Source: JBCCGL01 sp039029275
GTDB lineage: Bacteria > Pseudomonadota > Gammaproteobacteria > JBCCGL01
DNA: 64,000 nt
Direction of reading: 5' to 3'
NCBI GenBank assembly: GCA_039029275.1
Contig: JBCCGL010000002.1
Location: 318,024 to 382,023 of the forward strand
Shown here: positions 26,886 through 36,990 of the stretch, piece after piece
Position numbering within the stretch: the first letter of the stretch is position 1
Layout: each line of letters begins with the position of its first letter
The notes under the pieces: model-generated
What the model saw: only the letters and a program-made list of their open reading frames with translations
The model's database searches: none
Told to the model about the DNA's origin: nothing
Program-made: the position numbers and the translations under genes

Positions 26886-28628
26886 CTACTTTTTCGGTGC
26901 GTAGATATCGGTACAGGTTCCTTCAGCGACTTCGCAGGCAAAGTTGAAGGTCTCCGAAAGCGTCGGATGCGGATGAACAGTCAGGGCAACGTCTTCGATA
27001 TCCGCACCCATTTCCAGCGCAAGCACTGCTTCGGCAATTAATTCGCCGGCATTTGGGCCGACCATTCCGGCACCTACTACCTGTTTGGTTTCAGGATCGA
27101 GCAGCACTTTTGTGATGCCTTCGTTGCGGCCGATGCTGAGCGAGCGACCGCTCGCGGCCCATGGAAAAGTACCTTTCTCGTAGGGAATGTTGTCTGCTTT
27201 CGCCTGGGTTTCGGTTAGCCCCATCCACGCCACTTCCGGGTCTGTATAAGCAACGGAAGGAATCGTTTTCGCATCGAAGTGCGATTTCATTCCACAGATT
27301 GCTTCAGCGGCCGTTTTGCCCTCGTGCGTGGCTTTGTGCGCCAGCATGGGTTGGCCAACGACGTCGCCGATCGCGAAAACGTTACTGATGTTCGTGCGCT
27401 GCTGCGAGTCAACAGGAATGAACCCTCGTTCGCTAACGTTCACTCCCGCCACGTCTGCGCCAATTTTCAATCCGTTGGGCGCTCTGCCAACTGACAGCAG
27501 TACTCTGTCGAATACGTCTGACTCGGGTGCCTTGCCGCCTTCGAAGGTTGCTTTGAGCCCCTCGGGTGTCGCCTCCAATCCTGTCACTTTGCTGTTGACA
27601 AAAATATTTTCATAGCGCGACTTCAGCCGTTTTTCCAGCGGCCGAACAAGGTCGCGGTCACAGCCAGGAATCAAGCCATCACTGAGTTCAACAACGGTTA
27701 TTTTTGAACCGAGCGCATCGTATACGGTGGCCATTTCAAGGCCAATAATGCCGCCCCCGATAACCAATAATCGCTTTGGAATATCGGTCAACGCCAACGC
27801 GCTGGTTGAATCCATCAAGCGATCATCGTCGTAAGGGAAGCCTGGAATTTTGATGCTTTGCGAACCCGCTGCAATAATCGCGTGTTCGAATGTAAGGTTT
27901 GTGACTTCGCCGTCGTTGTCGACGGCCATGGTATTAGCAGACGTAAAGGTGCCAACACCATGGAGCACGTCAACTTTGCGCTGTTTGGCGAGTCCGGCGA
28001 GACCACCGGTGAGCTGCCCGATGACTTTCTCCTTAAACCCGCGTAACTCGTCGATGTTAATTTCCGGTTCCGCGTAGCGCACGCCGTGTGCAGACATATC
28101 GCGCGTTTCGTTGATGATCTGCGCGGTGTGCAACAAGGCTTTAGACGGAATACAGCCGACGTTGAGGCAAACCCCGCCCAGCGACGGATAGCGTTCGATT
28201 AATGTCACTTTCTTGCCCAAATCTGCGGCGCGAAACGCGGCGGTATATCCCCCGGGTCCGGCGCCCAGTACGACGACCTCGGTGGATATCCCGTCCGTTG
28301 CGTCGGCCGGGCTAGATGTTTGCGCATCGTGCTGTTCGGATTTGGGTGCCTCGTCGCTTGAGGGTACTGGTGCGGATTCGGATTCCTCAACGGCATGGAT
28401 AATGACAAGCGGTGAACCTTGCCTCACCTTGCTTCCGACATCTACGATGACACGGGTGACGGTGCCCTTGAATGGCGATGGAATCTCCATGCTGGCTTTG
28501 TCAGACTCGACGGTTACCAACGAGTCTTCTACGTCGATAGAGTCAGACTCTTTGACCAGTACCTCGATGATTTCAACTTCATCGAAATCACCGATGTCGG
28601 GTAATTCGACAGTGACTAGATTCGACAT
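26886..28628 (-). CDS. lpdA: Dihydrolipoyl dehydrogenase with N-terminal lipoyl domain
   Basis: 580 residues. Residues 1-75 form a lipoyl domain with the lipoylated Lys44 in VESDKASMEIP. After an Ala/Glu/Ser linker (about 85-115) comes the flavoprotein: FAD loop VLGAGPGGYTAAFRAADLG, redox pair GGVCLNVGCIPSK, NAD loop VIGGGIIGLEMA, and the C-terminal catalytic HPHPTLSE. It reoxidises the lipoyl groups of the pyruvate dehydrogenase complex and passes electrons to NAD+. Third gene of aceE-aceF-lpd, 18 bases after aceF. Its lipoyl domain is very close to that of AceF, a sign of duplication between neighbours. Confidence 0.96.
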   Translation of the reverse strand: MSNLVTVELPDIGDFDEVEIIEVLVKESDSIDVEDSLVTVESDKASMEIPSPFKGTVTRVIVDVGSKVRQGSPLVIIHAVEESESAPVPSSDEAPKSEQHDAQTSSPADATDGISTEVVVLGAGPGGYTAAFRAADLGKKVTLIERYPSLGGVCLNVGCIPSKALLHTAQIINETRDMSAHGVRYAEPEINIDELRGFKEKVIGQLTGGLAGLAKQRKVDVLHGVGTFTSANTMAVDNDGEVTNLTFEHAIIAAGSQSIKIPGFPYDDDRLMDSTSALALTDIPKRLLVIGGGIIGLEMATVYDALGSKITVVELSDGLIPGCDRDLVRPLEKRLKSRYENIFVNSKVTGLEATPEGLKATFEGGKAPESDVFDRVLLSVGRAPNGLKIGADVAGVNVSERGFIPVDSQQRTNISNVFAIGDVVGQPMLAHKATHEGKTAAEAICGMKSHFDAKTIPSVAYTDPEVAWMGLTETQAKADNIPYEKGTFPWAASGRSLSIGRNEGITKVLLDPETKQVVGAGMVGPNAGELIAEAVLALEMGADIEDVALTVHPHPTLSETFNFACEVAEGTCTDIYAPKK

Positions 28629-28646
28629 GAATGCCCCGACTAATGC

Positions 28647-30047
28647 TTACAAAAGAACGCGGCGGATGTCCGCGATTGTCTGGCAATAACTCGCCATAAA
28701 ACGCGCCGCGTCGGCACCATCAATGATGCGGTGATCGTATGAGATATCAAGCGGGCACATGAGGCGCGGGATAAATTCACTGCCGTTCCAGACAGGCTGC
28801 ATCTTCGCGCGTGAAATACCGAGGATAGCGGCCTCCGGTGTATTAACAATCGGCGTAAAAGCCGTGCCACCAATTCCACCGAGCGACGAGATTGTCATAC
28901 ACGCGCCCTGCATTTCGTCGGGTTTGAGTTTCTTTTCACGTGCGCGAACGCTGACATCCATCAACTCTTGCGAAAGTTCGTAAATCGACTTTTTGTCGAC
29001 ATCCCTGAAAACCGGAACCACGAGCCCGTTCGGTGTATCCACAGCAATACCGATATGGCAGTACTGTTTGTAGATCAAGGCATCACCTTCTACAGAAAGC
29101 GAGCTGTTGAATTTGGGAAATTCGCCTAGCATGTGCGCCAGAGCTTTCATGTGAAACACCAACCCGGTAACTCGGATGCCTTTTTTCTCGGCCTCGGATT
29201 TGAGTGATTTACGGAACGCTTCGAGATCGGTGATATCCGCTTCATCGTGGTGAGTAACGTGGGGTACGTTCAACCATGCCCGGTGCAGATTACTCGCAGA
29301 CAGTTTGTTAATTCTGCCAAGATCGATACGTTCGAATGGACCAAACTTGCTGAAGTCAATTTCAGGCACGGGTGGAATGCCGCTGCCGGCGGCGGGTACT
29401 CCTTGCGTGCTGCCTCCGTAAGACGTGCCACTGCTGCTGAGTGCTGCTTTGATAAATTCCTGAACATCGCTTTTTAGAATTCGATTTTTTTGTCCGGTTC
29501 CGGACACGAGCGCGAGGTCTGCGCCGAGTTCGCGTGCGAAGCGTCGCACAGCGGGACTCGCGTATGGTTTACGTACTGAATCATCGGAAAGATGCTGTGT
29601 TGGGGAAATCGCCTGAGGAACGGGTGGCGGGCCGCTTTTCGGCGGGGACGTAATTTCAGGCGCAGGGCTCGGCGGTGCAGTCTCTGGCTGCGTTTCCGCG
29701 CTGCTTGCCGGTTGCGCCGGAGCTGATGCCGTCGTCGGTACCGATTCCTGAGGTTTCTCCGATTCTGTTTGTTCGGGTGCGATGTCCGCAGTGGTGGTTT
29801 CGCTTTCTTGCGTCGCCAGTTTAAGCAAGGGCGATCCTTTCGATACGCGATCACCGACTTTCACCAGTAGTTCGGTAACCGTACCGCCGGTTGTGGCCGG
29901 TACCTCCATTGTGGCCTTGTCGGTTTCCAGCGTCACGAGGGAATCTTCGACTGCAACCGTGTCGCCCACCGCGACCAACACCTCGATGATTTCCACATCA
30001 TCGAAATCACCGATATCGGGAACAAGAAGCTCTGTCGTATCGCTCAC
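28647..30047 (-). CDS. aceF: Dihydrolipoamide acetyltransferase (E2) of pyruvate dehydrogenase
   Basis: 466 residues: one lipoyl domain (1-75, Lys44 in LETDKATMEVP), a long Pro/Ala/Glu/Ser linker (about 80-150), a peripheral-subunit-binding domain (about 155-195, YASPAVRRFARELGADLALV) and the catalytic acetyltransferase core with the C-terminal DHRIIDGADAARFM that carries the active-site His. E. coli AceF has three lipoyl domains; here there is one, with another on Lpd. Starts 12 bases after aceE. It builds the core of the complex that makes acetyl-CoA. Confidence 0.96.
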   Translation of the reverse strand: MSDTTELLVPDIGDFDDVEIIEVLVAVGDTVAVEDSLVTLETDKATMEVPATTGGTVTELLVKVGDRVSKGSPLLKLATQESETTTADIAPEQTESEKPQESVPTTASAPAQPASSAETQPETAPPSPAPEITSPPKSGPPPVPQAISPTQHLSDDSVRKPYASPAVRRFARELGADLALVSGTGQKNRILKSDVQEFIKAALSSSGTSYGGSTQGVPAAGSGIPPVPEIDFSKFGPFERIDLGRINKLSASNLHRAWLNVPHVTHHDEADITDLEAFRKSLKSEAEKKGIRVTGLVFHMKALAHMLGEFPKFNSSLSVEGDALIYKQYCHIGIAVDTPNGLVVPVFRDVDKKSIYELSQELMDVSVRAREKKLKPDEMQGACMTISSLGGIGGTAFTPIVNTPEAAILGISRAKMQPVWNGSEFIPRLMCPLDISYDHRIIDGADAARFMASYCQTIADIRRVLL

Positions 30048-30059
30048 GTCAGCCTCCCG

Positions 30060-32717
30060 TTACACTTTCGTCGGGTTCGACTTTTCAGGGTCGATCCCGT
30101 ATTTATCGATCGCTTGCTGGATCACTGACGTGTCGATTTTTCCTTCCTCTGCCAGTGCCTTGAGCGATTTGATCACGATATGCTTGGCGTCTACCTCAAA
30201 GAAATCGCGCAAGCTGTTACGCGTATCGGATCGTCCGTATCCGTCTGTTCCCAGCACGTGGAACGCACCCGGCACGAATTGACGGATTTGATCCGGATAG
30301 CTTCGCATATAGTCGGTTGTCGCGATAAACGGGCCAACAGCGTCCTGCAGCAACTGTTTGACATACGGAATCTTCGGTTCGGCTTCCGGATGCAGTGTAT
30401 TCCAGCGTTCACACTCCAGGCCCTCGCGACGCAAGCCGTTGATGCCAGGAGCGCTCCAGATATCTGCTGCAACGTCCCAATCCTCTTGAAGCATTTCTCC
30501 CGCCTTGATCACTTCGCGCAGGATGGTGCCGGATCCGATTAGCTGAACCCGTTTTTCGCTGTTGGCTTCACTCTTTGAGAAAGCGTACATGCCTTTTACG
30601 ATGCCTTCCTCGGCGCCCTCGGGGATGCCGGGATGACTGTAATTTTCGTTCATGGTGGTGATGTAGAAAAAGACATTGTCCTGATCTTGCACCATTCGTT
30701 TCATGCCGTGGTGAATGATGACGACGAGTTCGTAGGCAAAACAAGGATCGTAAGCAACGCAGTTGGGGATTGTCGCCGCCTGCAAAAGGCTGTGACCGTC
30801 CTGGTGTTGTAATCCCTCACCTGCGAGCGTCGTGCGCCCGGCTGTGGCGCCAATCAGGAAACCCCGTGCCTGCATATCACCGGCCGCCCAGGCCAAATCT
30901 CCGATGCGCTGAAATCCGAACATAGAGTAGTAGATGTAGAACGGGAGCATGTTGATCCCATGCGTGCTGTACGCACTCGCCGCCGCGATCCAGGATGACA
31001 TCGCGCCGGCTTCGTTGATGCCTTCTTCAAGAATCTGACCGGATTTGTCCTCTTTGTAAAACATGATCTGGTCTTTGTCCTGCGGCTCGTATAACTGCCC
31101 CTGCGACGAGTAAATGCCGAGTTGGCGGAACATGCCTTCCATGCCAAAGGTTCGCGCCTCGTCGGGCACGATCGGCACAATGTTTTTTCCGATCTCCTTG
31201 TCGCGACACAGCAGCGTCAGGATTCGAACAAAGCTCATCGTGGTTGAACTTTCTTTATCCCCGCTGGATTCCAGCAGGGTTTGAAATGCAGACAGCGATG
31301 GTACTTTTAAGGGCGCCGCAAAATTTTTGCGTGCAGGCAGGTGCCCCCCAAGTGCCGCACGTCGCTCGTTCATGTATTTGATTTCGGGGCTGTCGTCCGG
31401 AAGCTTGACGTACTCGGCGTTTTCTATCTGTTCGTCGCTGACCGGAATATGAAAACGGTCACGCATCGCGGTGAGTGAGTGAACGTCCATTTTCTTTTGA
31501 GAATGGGTTTTGTTCTGGCCTTCGCCGGCTTCTCCCATTCCGTATCCCTTGACCGTCTTGGCGAGAATCACGGTGGGCTGACCGGTGTGATTTACCGCCT
31601 CGTGATAAGCCGCATACACCTTGTGCGGGTCGTGACCGCCACGGTTAAGCCGCCAGATATCGAAATCGGAAAGGGTTGCGACCATTTCTTTGGTTTTGGC
31701 GTATTTGCCGAAGAAGTGCTCGCGGGTGTATGCGCCGCCGTTTGCCTTGCAGTTCTGGTATTCGCCGTCGACGGTCTCGTTCATCAGTTTTTCAAGCATG
31801 CCGTCCTTGTCGCGCGCGAGCAGTGGATCCCAATAAGATCCCCACACAACCTTTATCACATTCCAGCCCGCGCCTCGAAACACGCCTTCGAGTTCCTGAA
31901 TGATCTTGCCGTTACCGCGAACGGGGCCGTCCAGACGCTGAAGGTTGCAGTTAACGACAAAAACGAGATTGTCGAGATTTTCGCGACCGGCGAGCGAAAT
32001 CGCGCCGAGCGATTCGGGTTCGTCCGTTTCACCATCCCCCAGAAATGCCCAGACTTTGCGATTTTCAGTGTTGGCCATTTTGCGATCGTGCAGGTACTTC
32101 ATAAATCGCGCCTGGTAGATCGCCATGATCGGTCCGAGACCCATCGATACCGTTGGAAACTGCCAAAAGTCCGGCATCAACCAGGGGTGGGGATAAGACG
32201 AGAGACCATTGCCGTCTGCTTCTTGTCGAAAGTTATCCAGTTGTTCTTCGTTAAGACGACCTTCCAAAAACGCGCGCGCATAGATGCCGGGTGCCGAGTG
32301 ACCTTGCAAAAACACGAGATCGCCACCGTGGTTGGTCGTTGGTGCGTGAAAAAAGTGATTGAAGCCGACGTCATAGAGCGTCGCCGATGAGGCAAAGCTG
32401 GCGATGTGTCCGCCGAGTTCCGAACTGATTTTGTTTGCGCGCAAAACCATCGCTGCCGCGTTCCAGCGGATAAGTGAGCGAATTCGGTGCTCAATCTCGT
32501 GATCGCCAGGGCTGCGTGCCTCCCGGTGCGGGGGTATCGTATTGATGTAAGACGTGTCCGCCCTGTAGGGAAGATTTGCACCTGACCGTCGTGACTTGGT
32601 AACGAGCTTTTCCACGAGGTAGTGGGCCCGTTCTACACCCTCGTTTTCAATAACAGCTTCGAGCGCTTCAAGCCATTCTTGAGTTTCTAAGGGATCAATA
32701 TCATTAGGATCGGCCAT
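30060..32717 (-). CDS. aceE: Pyruvate dehydrogenase E1 component, homodimeric type
   Basis: 885 residues, the usual size. Recognisable are HIASFASSATLYDVGFNHFF, the thiamine-diphosphate motif GDGETDEPESLGAISLAGR (GDG...N type), ILAKTVKGYGMGEAGEGQN, and the second-half pyrimidine-binding region with GINEAGAMSSWIAAAS. It decarboxylates pyruvate and acetylates the lipoyl group of AceF. First gene of the minus-strand aceE-aceF-lpd operon; its promoter lies in the 337-base gap to the amidinotransferase-like gene. Confidence 0.97.
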   Translation of the reverse strand: MADPNDIDPLETQEWLEALEAVIENEGVERAHYLVEKLVTKSRRSGANLPYRADTSYINTIPPHREARSPGDHEIEHRIRSLIRWNAAAMVLRANKISSELGGHIASFASSATLYDVGFNHFFHAPTTNHGGDLVFLQGHSAPGIYARAFLEGRLNEEQLDNFRQEADGNGLSSYPHPWLMPDFWQFPTVSMGLGPIMAIYQARFMKYLHDRKMANTENRKVWAFLGDGETDEPESLGAISLAGRENLDNLVFVVNCNLQRLDGPVRGNGKIIQELEGVFRGAGWNVIKVVWGSYWDPLLARDKDGMLEKLMNETVDGEYQNCKANGGAYTREHFFGKYAKTKEMVATLSDFDIWRLNRGGHDPHKVYAAYHEAVNHTGQPTVILAKTVKGYGMGEAGEGQNKTHSQKKMDVHSLTAMRDRFHIPVSDEQIENAEYVKLPDDSPEIKYMNERRAALGGHLPARKNFAAPLKVPSLSAFQTLLESSGDKESSTTMSFVRILTLLCRDKEIGKNIVPIVPDEARTFGMEGMFRQLGIYSSQGQLYEPQDKDQIMFYKEDKSGQILEEGINEAGAMSSWIAAASAYSTHGINMLPFYIYYSMFGFQRIGDLAWAAGDMQARGFLIGATAGRTTLAGEGLQHQDGHSLLQAATIPNCVAYDPCFAYELVVIIHHGMKRMVQDQDNVFFYITTMNENYSHPGIPEGAEEGIVKGMYAFSKSEANSEKRVQLIGSGTILREVIKAGEMLQEDWDVAADIWSAPGINGLRREGLECERWNTLHPEAEPKIPYVKQLLQDAVGPFIATTDYMRSYPDQIRQFVPGAFHVLGTDGYGRSDTRNSLRDFFEVDAKHIVIKSLKALAEEGKIDTSVIQQAIDKYGIDPEKSNPTKV

Positions 32718-32815
32718 CTTATGGACTTAGCTCCGTATGCGGTTTGCTGATTGTTTCAGGCGTCGGTTCGGCGGTGTGCGAGCTTGTGGCAAATACTCCG
32801 CCAGAATTGCGCGCG

Positions 32816-32824
32816 ACTATAACA
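32816..32824 (-). promoter_or_regulatory. Possible extended -10 promoter for the aceE operon
   Basis: On the minus strand this reads TGTTATAGT, a TG-N-TATAGT extended -10, about 100 bases before the aceE start. A weak TTATTC lies 17 bases further upstream. No PdhR-like palindrome was recognised. The rest of 32718-33054 is AT-rich without a gene. Confidence 0.35.
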
Positions 32825-33054
32825 AAAATTTATGCCGCGAATAAATCCGTAAATTCACTGAGTTGCGCTTAAATTCGAAACCGGCGCTAATAAAACTTCT
32901 CTAAATATAAAGGATTTATAGCAAATTATGGATTCTTTGCGGGTAGCACGCACTTGCTGCGCAATGCCGCGATCCTTCTCGATTGAGGCTGCTGTAAGAT
33001 CAGGCGATGTTTTTCGGGGTATATTTTTGGATTGCCGGATGAAATTGTATTCCC

Positions 33055-34032
33055 ATGAGTGACGAAAAAAATTCGCTGGACTATTCATTTAGCTCAGCCG
33101 CGTACGGAGGTGACGCCTGGCAAGGCCGGCAACTCGCCCACGCGGGTGAGCTGGGAAGCTTGTGGATGGAGTGCGGGCTTGACTCTGAATGGCGAAAACT
33201 CAAGACCGTTCTTTTGCATCAGCCCGGTGAGGAGCTTGCGGTGCAGGTGGCGGAGAGTGATTCGAGTCTTCTTTTGGCACCCGTCGATCCGGCCAAAGCG
33301 GCCGAAGAACATGCAGGGCTGACCGAGCAATATCGCTCGCTGGGCGTCGATGTCTTTGAGGTCGAGCCCAAAGGTTCACCCACACCCAATCAGATGTTCT
33401 GTGCCGATCTTTTTGCAATGACACCGCAAGGCGCAATATTGGCACGACCGGCCTCGTCGGTACGCGCAGGCGAGGAAGTTCACGTCGCACGTCGATTGGC
33501 GGACATGGGCATTCCGATTCTCAGAACGCTGACGGGAACCGCCGTATTTGAAGGTGCAGATCTGATGTGGCTGGACGAGTGCACCGCAATGATCGGGCGT
33601 GGGCATCGGACCAATCAGACAGCAATTGAACAAATCAGCGCGACCCTGCACGAAATCGGCTGCGACGTGATCAGCGTCGATCTACCGTTTGGAACCATGC
33701 ATTTTATGGGAATGCTTCGCATCCCGAGCAAGGACCTGGCTATCTGCTGGCCTCGCAGAACGCCGCACGCAACCGTTATGGAACTCCAAAAGCGAGGCTT
33801 TCGTGTTGAATTTCTACCCGGCCAGGAAGGAAGTGAACCGTATCGCGCGATGAATTTTGTCACGCTGGATTCGGGAAAGATTTTAATGGTTGAAGGTTTA
33901 GAGAGCGCAAAGCGATTTTTCGAATCGCTGGATCTTGAGTGTCACACCAGCCCGACCGATGAACTGTCTAAGGCCGCCGGAAATATCGGTTGCCTCACTG
34001 GTGTAGTGTCGCGAGAGCTGGCCGGAAAATAG
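33055..34032 (+). CDS. Arginine deiminase/amidinotransferase-superfamily protein
   Basis: 325 residues with the guanidino-group-modifying fold. Expected catalytic positions are seen: Cys313 in AAGNIGCLTGVV (nucleophile), His216 in FGTMHFMGMLRI, and acidic residues Glu166/Asp169 in FEGADLMW and Asp118 in QMFCADLF. The repeated beta-beta-alpha-beta units (VLLHQPG, AILARPASSVR, AMIGRGHRTNQ, LAICWPRRTPH) fit dimethylarginine hydrolase and arginine deiminase relatives. It may hydrolyse arginine or methylated arginine to citrulline, but the subfamily is not resolved. No arc genes are nearby. It is divergent from aceE and ends six bases from convergent mtaB. Confidence 0.88.
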   Translation: MSDEKNSLDYSFSSAAYGGDAWQGRQLAHAGELGSLWMECGLDSEWRKLKTVLLHQPGEELAVQVAESDSSLLLAPVDPAKAAEEHAGLTEQYRSLGVDVFEVEPKGSPTPNQMFCADLFAMTPQGAILARPASSVRAGEEVHVARRLADMGIPILRTLTGTAVFEGADLMWLDECTAMIGRGHRTNQTAIEQISATLHEIGCDVISVDLPFGTMHFMGMLRIPSKDLAICWPRRTPHATVMELQKRGFRVEFLPGQEGSEPYRAMNFVTLDSGKILMVEGLESAKRFFESLDLECHTSPTDELSKAAGNIGCLTGVVSRELAGK

Positions 34033-34038
34033 AAACCG

Positions 34039-35346
34039 TCAAACCAAAGCAACGTCACCCAGCGCTTTGGCGACAACGTTAGTGCCGTCCGGATTTATCG
34101 ATTCAAGCGACGCTCTGACGATCTGATTGGATGGTTTGGATTTGTCATCGACTTCCACGCTCACGCGCAGGTAATTGGGTGTGTAGCCCGAGTATCGGGT
34201 TGTGCCGTCGACCGCGTGCTCGCCGTCGCCTTCCAGCAAAATGTCCATGTCCTGACCGAGATGACGCTTAAATGTGTCGAGTTTCATTTGCTCGGCTAAA
34301 GCGTGCAACTGCTGGCTGCGTTGCTTTTTGATTTCTTTGTGCACGGTATTCGGCAGGCGCGCGGCTTTCGTGCCGGCGCGGGGTGAGTAGCTGAATATGT
34401 GGCAATGTCCAAACCCGACTGAGCGCACGTAGTCCAGCGACTGCGCCCATTCCTCATCGGTTTCGCCAGGAAATCCCACAATGATGTCTGTGGTGATATT
34501 GATGTTTGGCACTTCTGCTCGGACGGATTCAACAAGCCCGCGAAAATCGTCCGTTTTGCAGCGCCGAGACATCCGCCGCAACACGCTGTCGCACCCACTT
34601 TGCAGCGGCAGGTGCAGGTGCGGCATCAGGCGCTGATCAGCAAAAAGGGCGAAAAAATTTTTCGGTAAATCCCAGGGTTCCAGTGAGCCGAAGCGAATGC
34701 GCGGAATATCGGTATCGTCGAGAACTGCGCGAATCAGATCGTACAGATGGCAGTCGAGATCGCTGCCGTAACCCCCGAGATGCACGCCGGTGAGCACGAC
34801 TTCCTGCACGCCGGAATCTGCCAGCGCTTGCACCTGCGCGACGATTTCAGCGATCGGCCGGCTGCGTTCATCGCCGCGTGCCAGGGTAACGATGCAGTAG
34901 GTGCATCGATAGCGACAGCCGTCCTGTACTTTTATAAACGCGCGTTGACGTCCGCGCGCGAACAGTGATGTTTCCGAGGGCAGGGTGGCCGCTTCAGGCA
35001 TGCTGGTGAGCGCAAGCTCGCGCGAAACGATCTCGGCGAGTTGATCCTTGTCCTTATTGTTTACGACGAGATCGACGCCCAGTTCGGCAGCCTCTTCGGG
35101 ATGCAGCGACGCATAACAGCCGGTGGCGACAATTTTTGCGGTCGGGGTTTCGCGTTGCAAGCGGCGAATCGCCTGACGCGAACTGCGCACTGCCTGCTGC
35201 GTGACCGCGCAGCTATTAAACACGATGACCTGCGCGTCACCGCTCATGCGTGTGATCTGGTGATTAACCGCACTAAATTTGTCGGCCCAGCCTTCGGCCT
35301 CGGCCTCGTTTAGTCGGCAGCCCATGGATTTAATGTGGATGCGCAT
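34039..35346 (-). CDS. mtaB: tRNA t6A37 methylthiotransferase MtaB
   Basis: 435 residues, MiaB-like layout. The N-terminal domain (1-120) binds one 4Fe-4S cluster with Cys10 (KSMGCRLN), Cys46 (FNSCAVT) and Cys77 (ATGCYAS). The radical SAM domain carries Cys144-X3-Cys148-X2-Cys151 (QDGCRYRCTYCIV), followed by GVHLGGYGSD and HLPLQSGCDSVLRRM, and a C-terminal TRAM domain (about 370-435). KSMGCRLNEAE and the overall length fit MtaB, which converts t6A to ms2t6A at position 37, rather than MiaB or RimO. Single gene. Confidence 0.93.
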   Translation of the reverse strand: MRIHIKSMGCRLNEAEAEGWADKFSAVNHQITRMSGDAQVIVFNSCAVTQQAVRSSRQAIRRLQRETPTAKIVATGCYASLHPEEAAELGVDLVVNNKDKDQLAEIVSRELALTSMPEAATLPSETSLFARGRQRAFIKVQDGCRYRCTYCIVTLARGDERSRPIAEIVAQVQALADSGVQEVVLTGVHLGGYGSDLDCHLYDLIRAVLDDTDIPRIRFGSLEPWDLPKNFFALFADQRLMPHLHLPLQSGCDSVLRRMSRRCKTDDFRGLVESVRAEVPNINITTDIIVGFPGETDEEWAQSLDYVRSVGFGHCHIFSYSPRAGTKAARLPNTVHKEIKKQRSQQLHALAEQMKLDTFKRHLGQDMDILLEGDGEHAVDGTTRYSGYTPNYLRVSVEVDDKSKPSNQIVRASLESINPDGTNVVAKALGDVALV

Positions 35347-35471
35347 AATCTAACGTCGCACGAAATCGCCCGATTATACTCGCAACATTACAACTCGTAG
35401 TGAATGATTAGTCGTTGTAAATCTTGTTGGGTACACTTGTTGCTGTTGATATGCGTTTATTGTGGAAGACA

Positions 35472-36986
35472 ATGCCGATTAAATCCCCCATGCTGTTAAA
35501 ACTCTCAGGCATTGCGTTCGCATCGTGCCTATCGCTTACTGCGTCCGCGCACAGCGGAATGTTTCCCGACACTTTCCGTTTCGATAACAGTAACGAAGGC
35601 CGTTCGGTTTCGATCAAGGACCGATTCCAGCAACGCGCCGCGCGAGGAAGCTCCACCGCGCAGAACTGTGTCGACGGCCTCGCGGGCGATTATCCTTGTC
35701 GCAATATTGATTTGCTATCGCTTCTGGCGCCATCGGAAATGGGCGGAGGCGACAGTCTGCTGAACGATATATGGGGTTGGGAAGACCTTGTAAACGGCCG
35801 CGAGTACGCAATCGTAGGGCGCATTAACGGGACGTCTTTTGTCGACGTAACCGACCCGACCACCCCGATCTGGATTGGCTTTTTGCCCGCGCACGATGGC
35901 GGCGCCGATGCCTGGCGTGACGTCAAGGTTTATCAGGACCACGCATTTATCGTCGCCGATGGATTCGGCAACGCTACGCACGGGCTGCAGGTGTTTGATT
36001 TGCGCACACTGGCGACAACAACGCCCGGTTCCACTCTGAGCGAGACAGCACACCTGGGCGGCTTCGGCCCGGCGCACAATATTGCCATCAATGAGGACAC
36101 CGGATTTGCCTACGTTGTTGGCGCTTATTCGGACAGCAATACGGGTCTCCCCGTTTGTGGCGGCGGACTGTATATGGTCGATATTTCCTCGCCACAATCG
36201 CCCGGTTTCAGCGGCTGCTTTTCTTCCGATGGTTACACCCACGATGTGCAGTGCGTTGTCTATGCGGGACCCGATTCGCGCTACACCGGCAATGAGATTT
36301 GCTTCGCGTACAACGAAGATACGCTCACAGTCGTTGACGTGAGCAACAAAAACAACCCCGTGCAGGTATCGCGTACACCGTACCCGGGTGCGAACTACAC
36401 CCATCAGGGTTGGTTACTTGACGACAATCAAAACTACCTCGTGTTGAATGACGAAACCGATGAAATAAACACGGGGGCCAACACAACTAGCCATGTTTTT
36501 GATATCAGTGTTCTCACGTCACCTGATCATATCGGCAGCTTTACCGCTGAGACTGCCGCGATCGACCACAATCTGTACACAAAAGACAGTTATGTTTTTG
36601 AGTCCAATTATCGAGCCGGATTGAGAATTCTCTCGAGCGACAATATCGCCTCAGGCACTCTCGAAGAACGCGGGTACTTTGACACGGTGCCCTGCTCGGA
36701 TTCCGCACAATTCTCGGGTGCGTGGAGTAACTACCCGTATTTGGCAAGCGGCAATATCCTGATCAGTGACATCGAATCGGGTCTGTTTGTTTTACGCGCA
36801 AATTCTGCCGCACTAGCGGCAAATGACAATGACGCGGAACCGGCAATTAGCCCCGTGTGTGATGGGGCGGGAGTCGGCGGCGGAAGCAGCGGTGGGGGCG
36901 GTGGCTCCAGCACGATCCACATCGGCGTTTTGATCCTGTTAGCCAGTCTGGGGATATTCTCGCTGTTTGTTCTACGTCGGCGCTGA
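35472..36986 (+). CDS. Choice-of-anchor B (LVIVD-repeat) exported protein with GlyGly-CTERM
   Basis: The frame opens at a TTG at 35424. The ATG at 35472 (GGAAG just upstream) gives a compact signal peptide ending TASA-HSG, and is used here (504 residues). The mature part is a beta-propeller of LVIVD-type repeats: GTSFVDVTDPTTPIWIG, LQVFDLRTLATTTPG, LYMVDISSPQSPGFSG, LTVVDVSNKNNPVQVS, SHVFDISVLTSPDHIG. A Gly/Ser stretch then leads to a hydrophobic helix (IHIGVLILLASLGIFSLFVL) and RRR, the GlyGly-CTERM sorting pattern. It is followed closely by two further exported genes. Likely surface protein; ligand unknown. Confidence 0.88.
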   Translation: MPIKSPMLLKLSGIAFASCLSLTASAHSGMFPDTFRFDNSNEGRSVSIKDRFQQRAARGSSTAQNCVDGLAGDYPCRNIDLLSLLAPSEMGGGDSLLNDIWGWEDLVNGREYAIVGRINGTSFVDVTDPTTPIWIGFLPAHDGGADAWRDVKVYQDHAFIVADGFGNATHGLQVFDLRTLATTTPGSTLSETAHLGGFGPAHNIAINEDTGFAYVVGAYSDSNTGLPVCGGGLYMVDISSPQSPGFSGCFSSDGYTHDVQCVVYAGPDSRYTGNEICFAYNEDTLTVVDVSNKNNPVQVSRTPYPGANYTHQGWLLDDNQNYLVLNDETDEINTGANTTSHVFDISVLTSPDHIGSFTAETAAIDHNLYTKDSYVFESNYRAGLRILSSDNIASGTLEERGYFDTVPCSDSAQFSGAWSNYPYLASGNILISDIESGLFVLRANSAALAANDNDAEPAISPVCDGAGVGGGSSGGGGGSSTIHIGVLILLASLGIFSLFVLRRR

Positions 36987-36990
36987 GTCT

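Noticed and set aside
31479..32390. 303-residue plus-strand frame opposite aceE
   Set aside because: It is the antisense of the highly conserved aceE gene; no family or start signal supports it.
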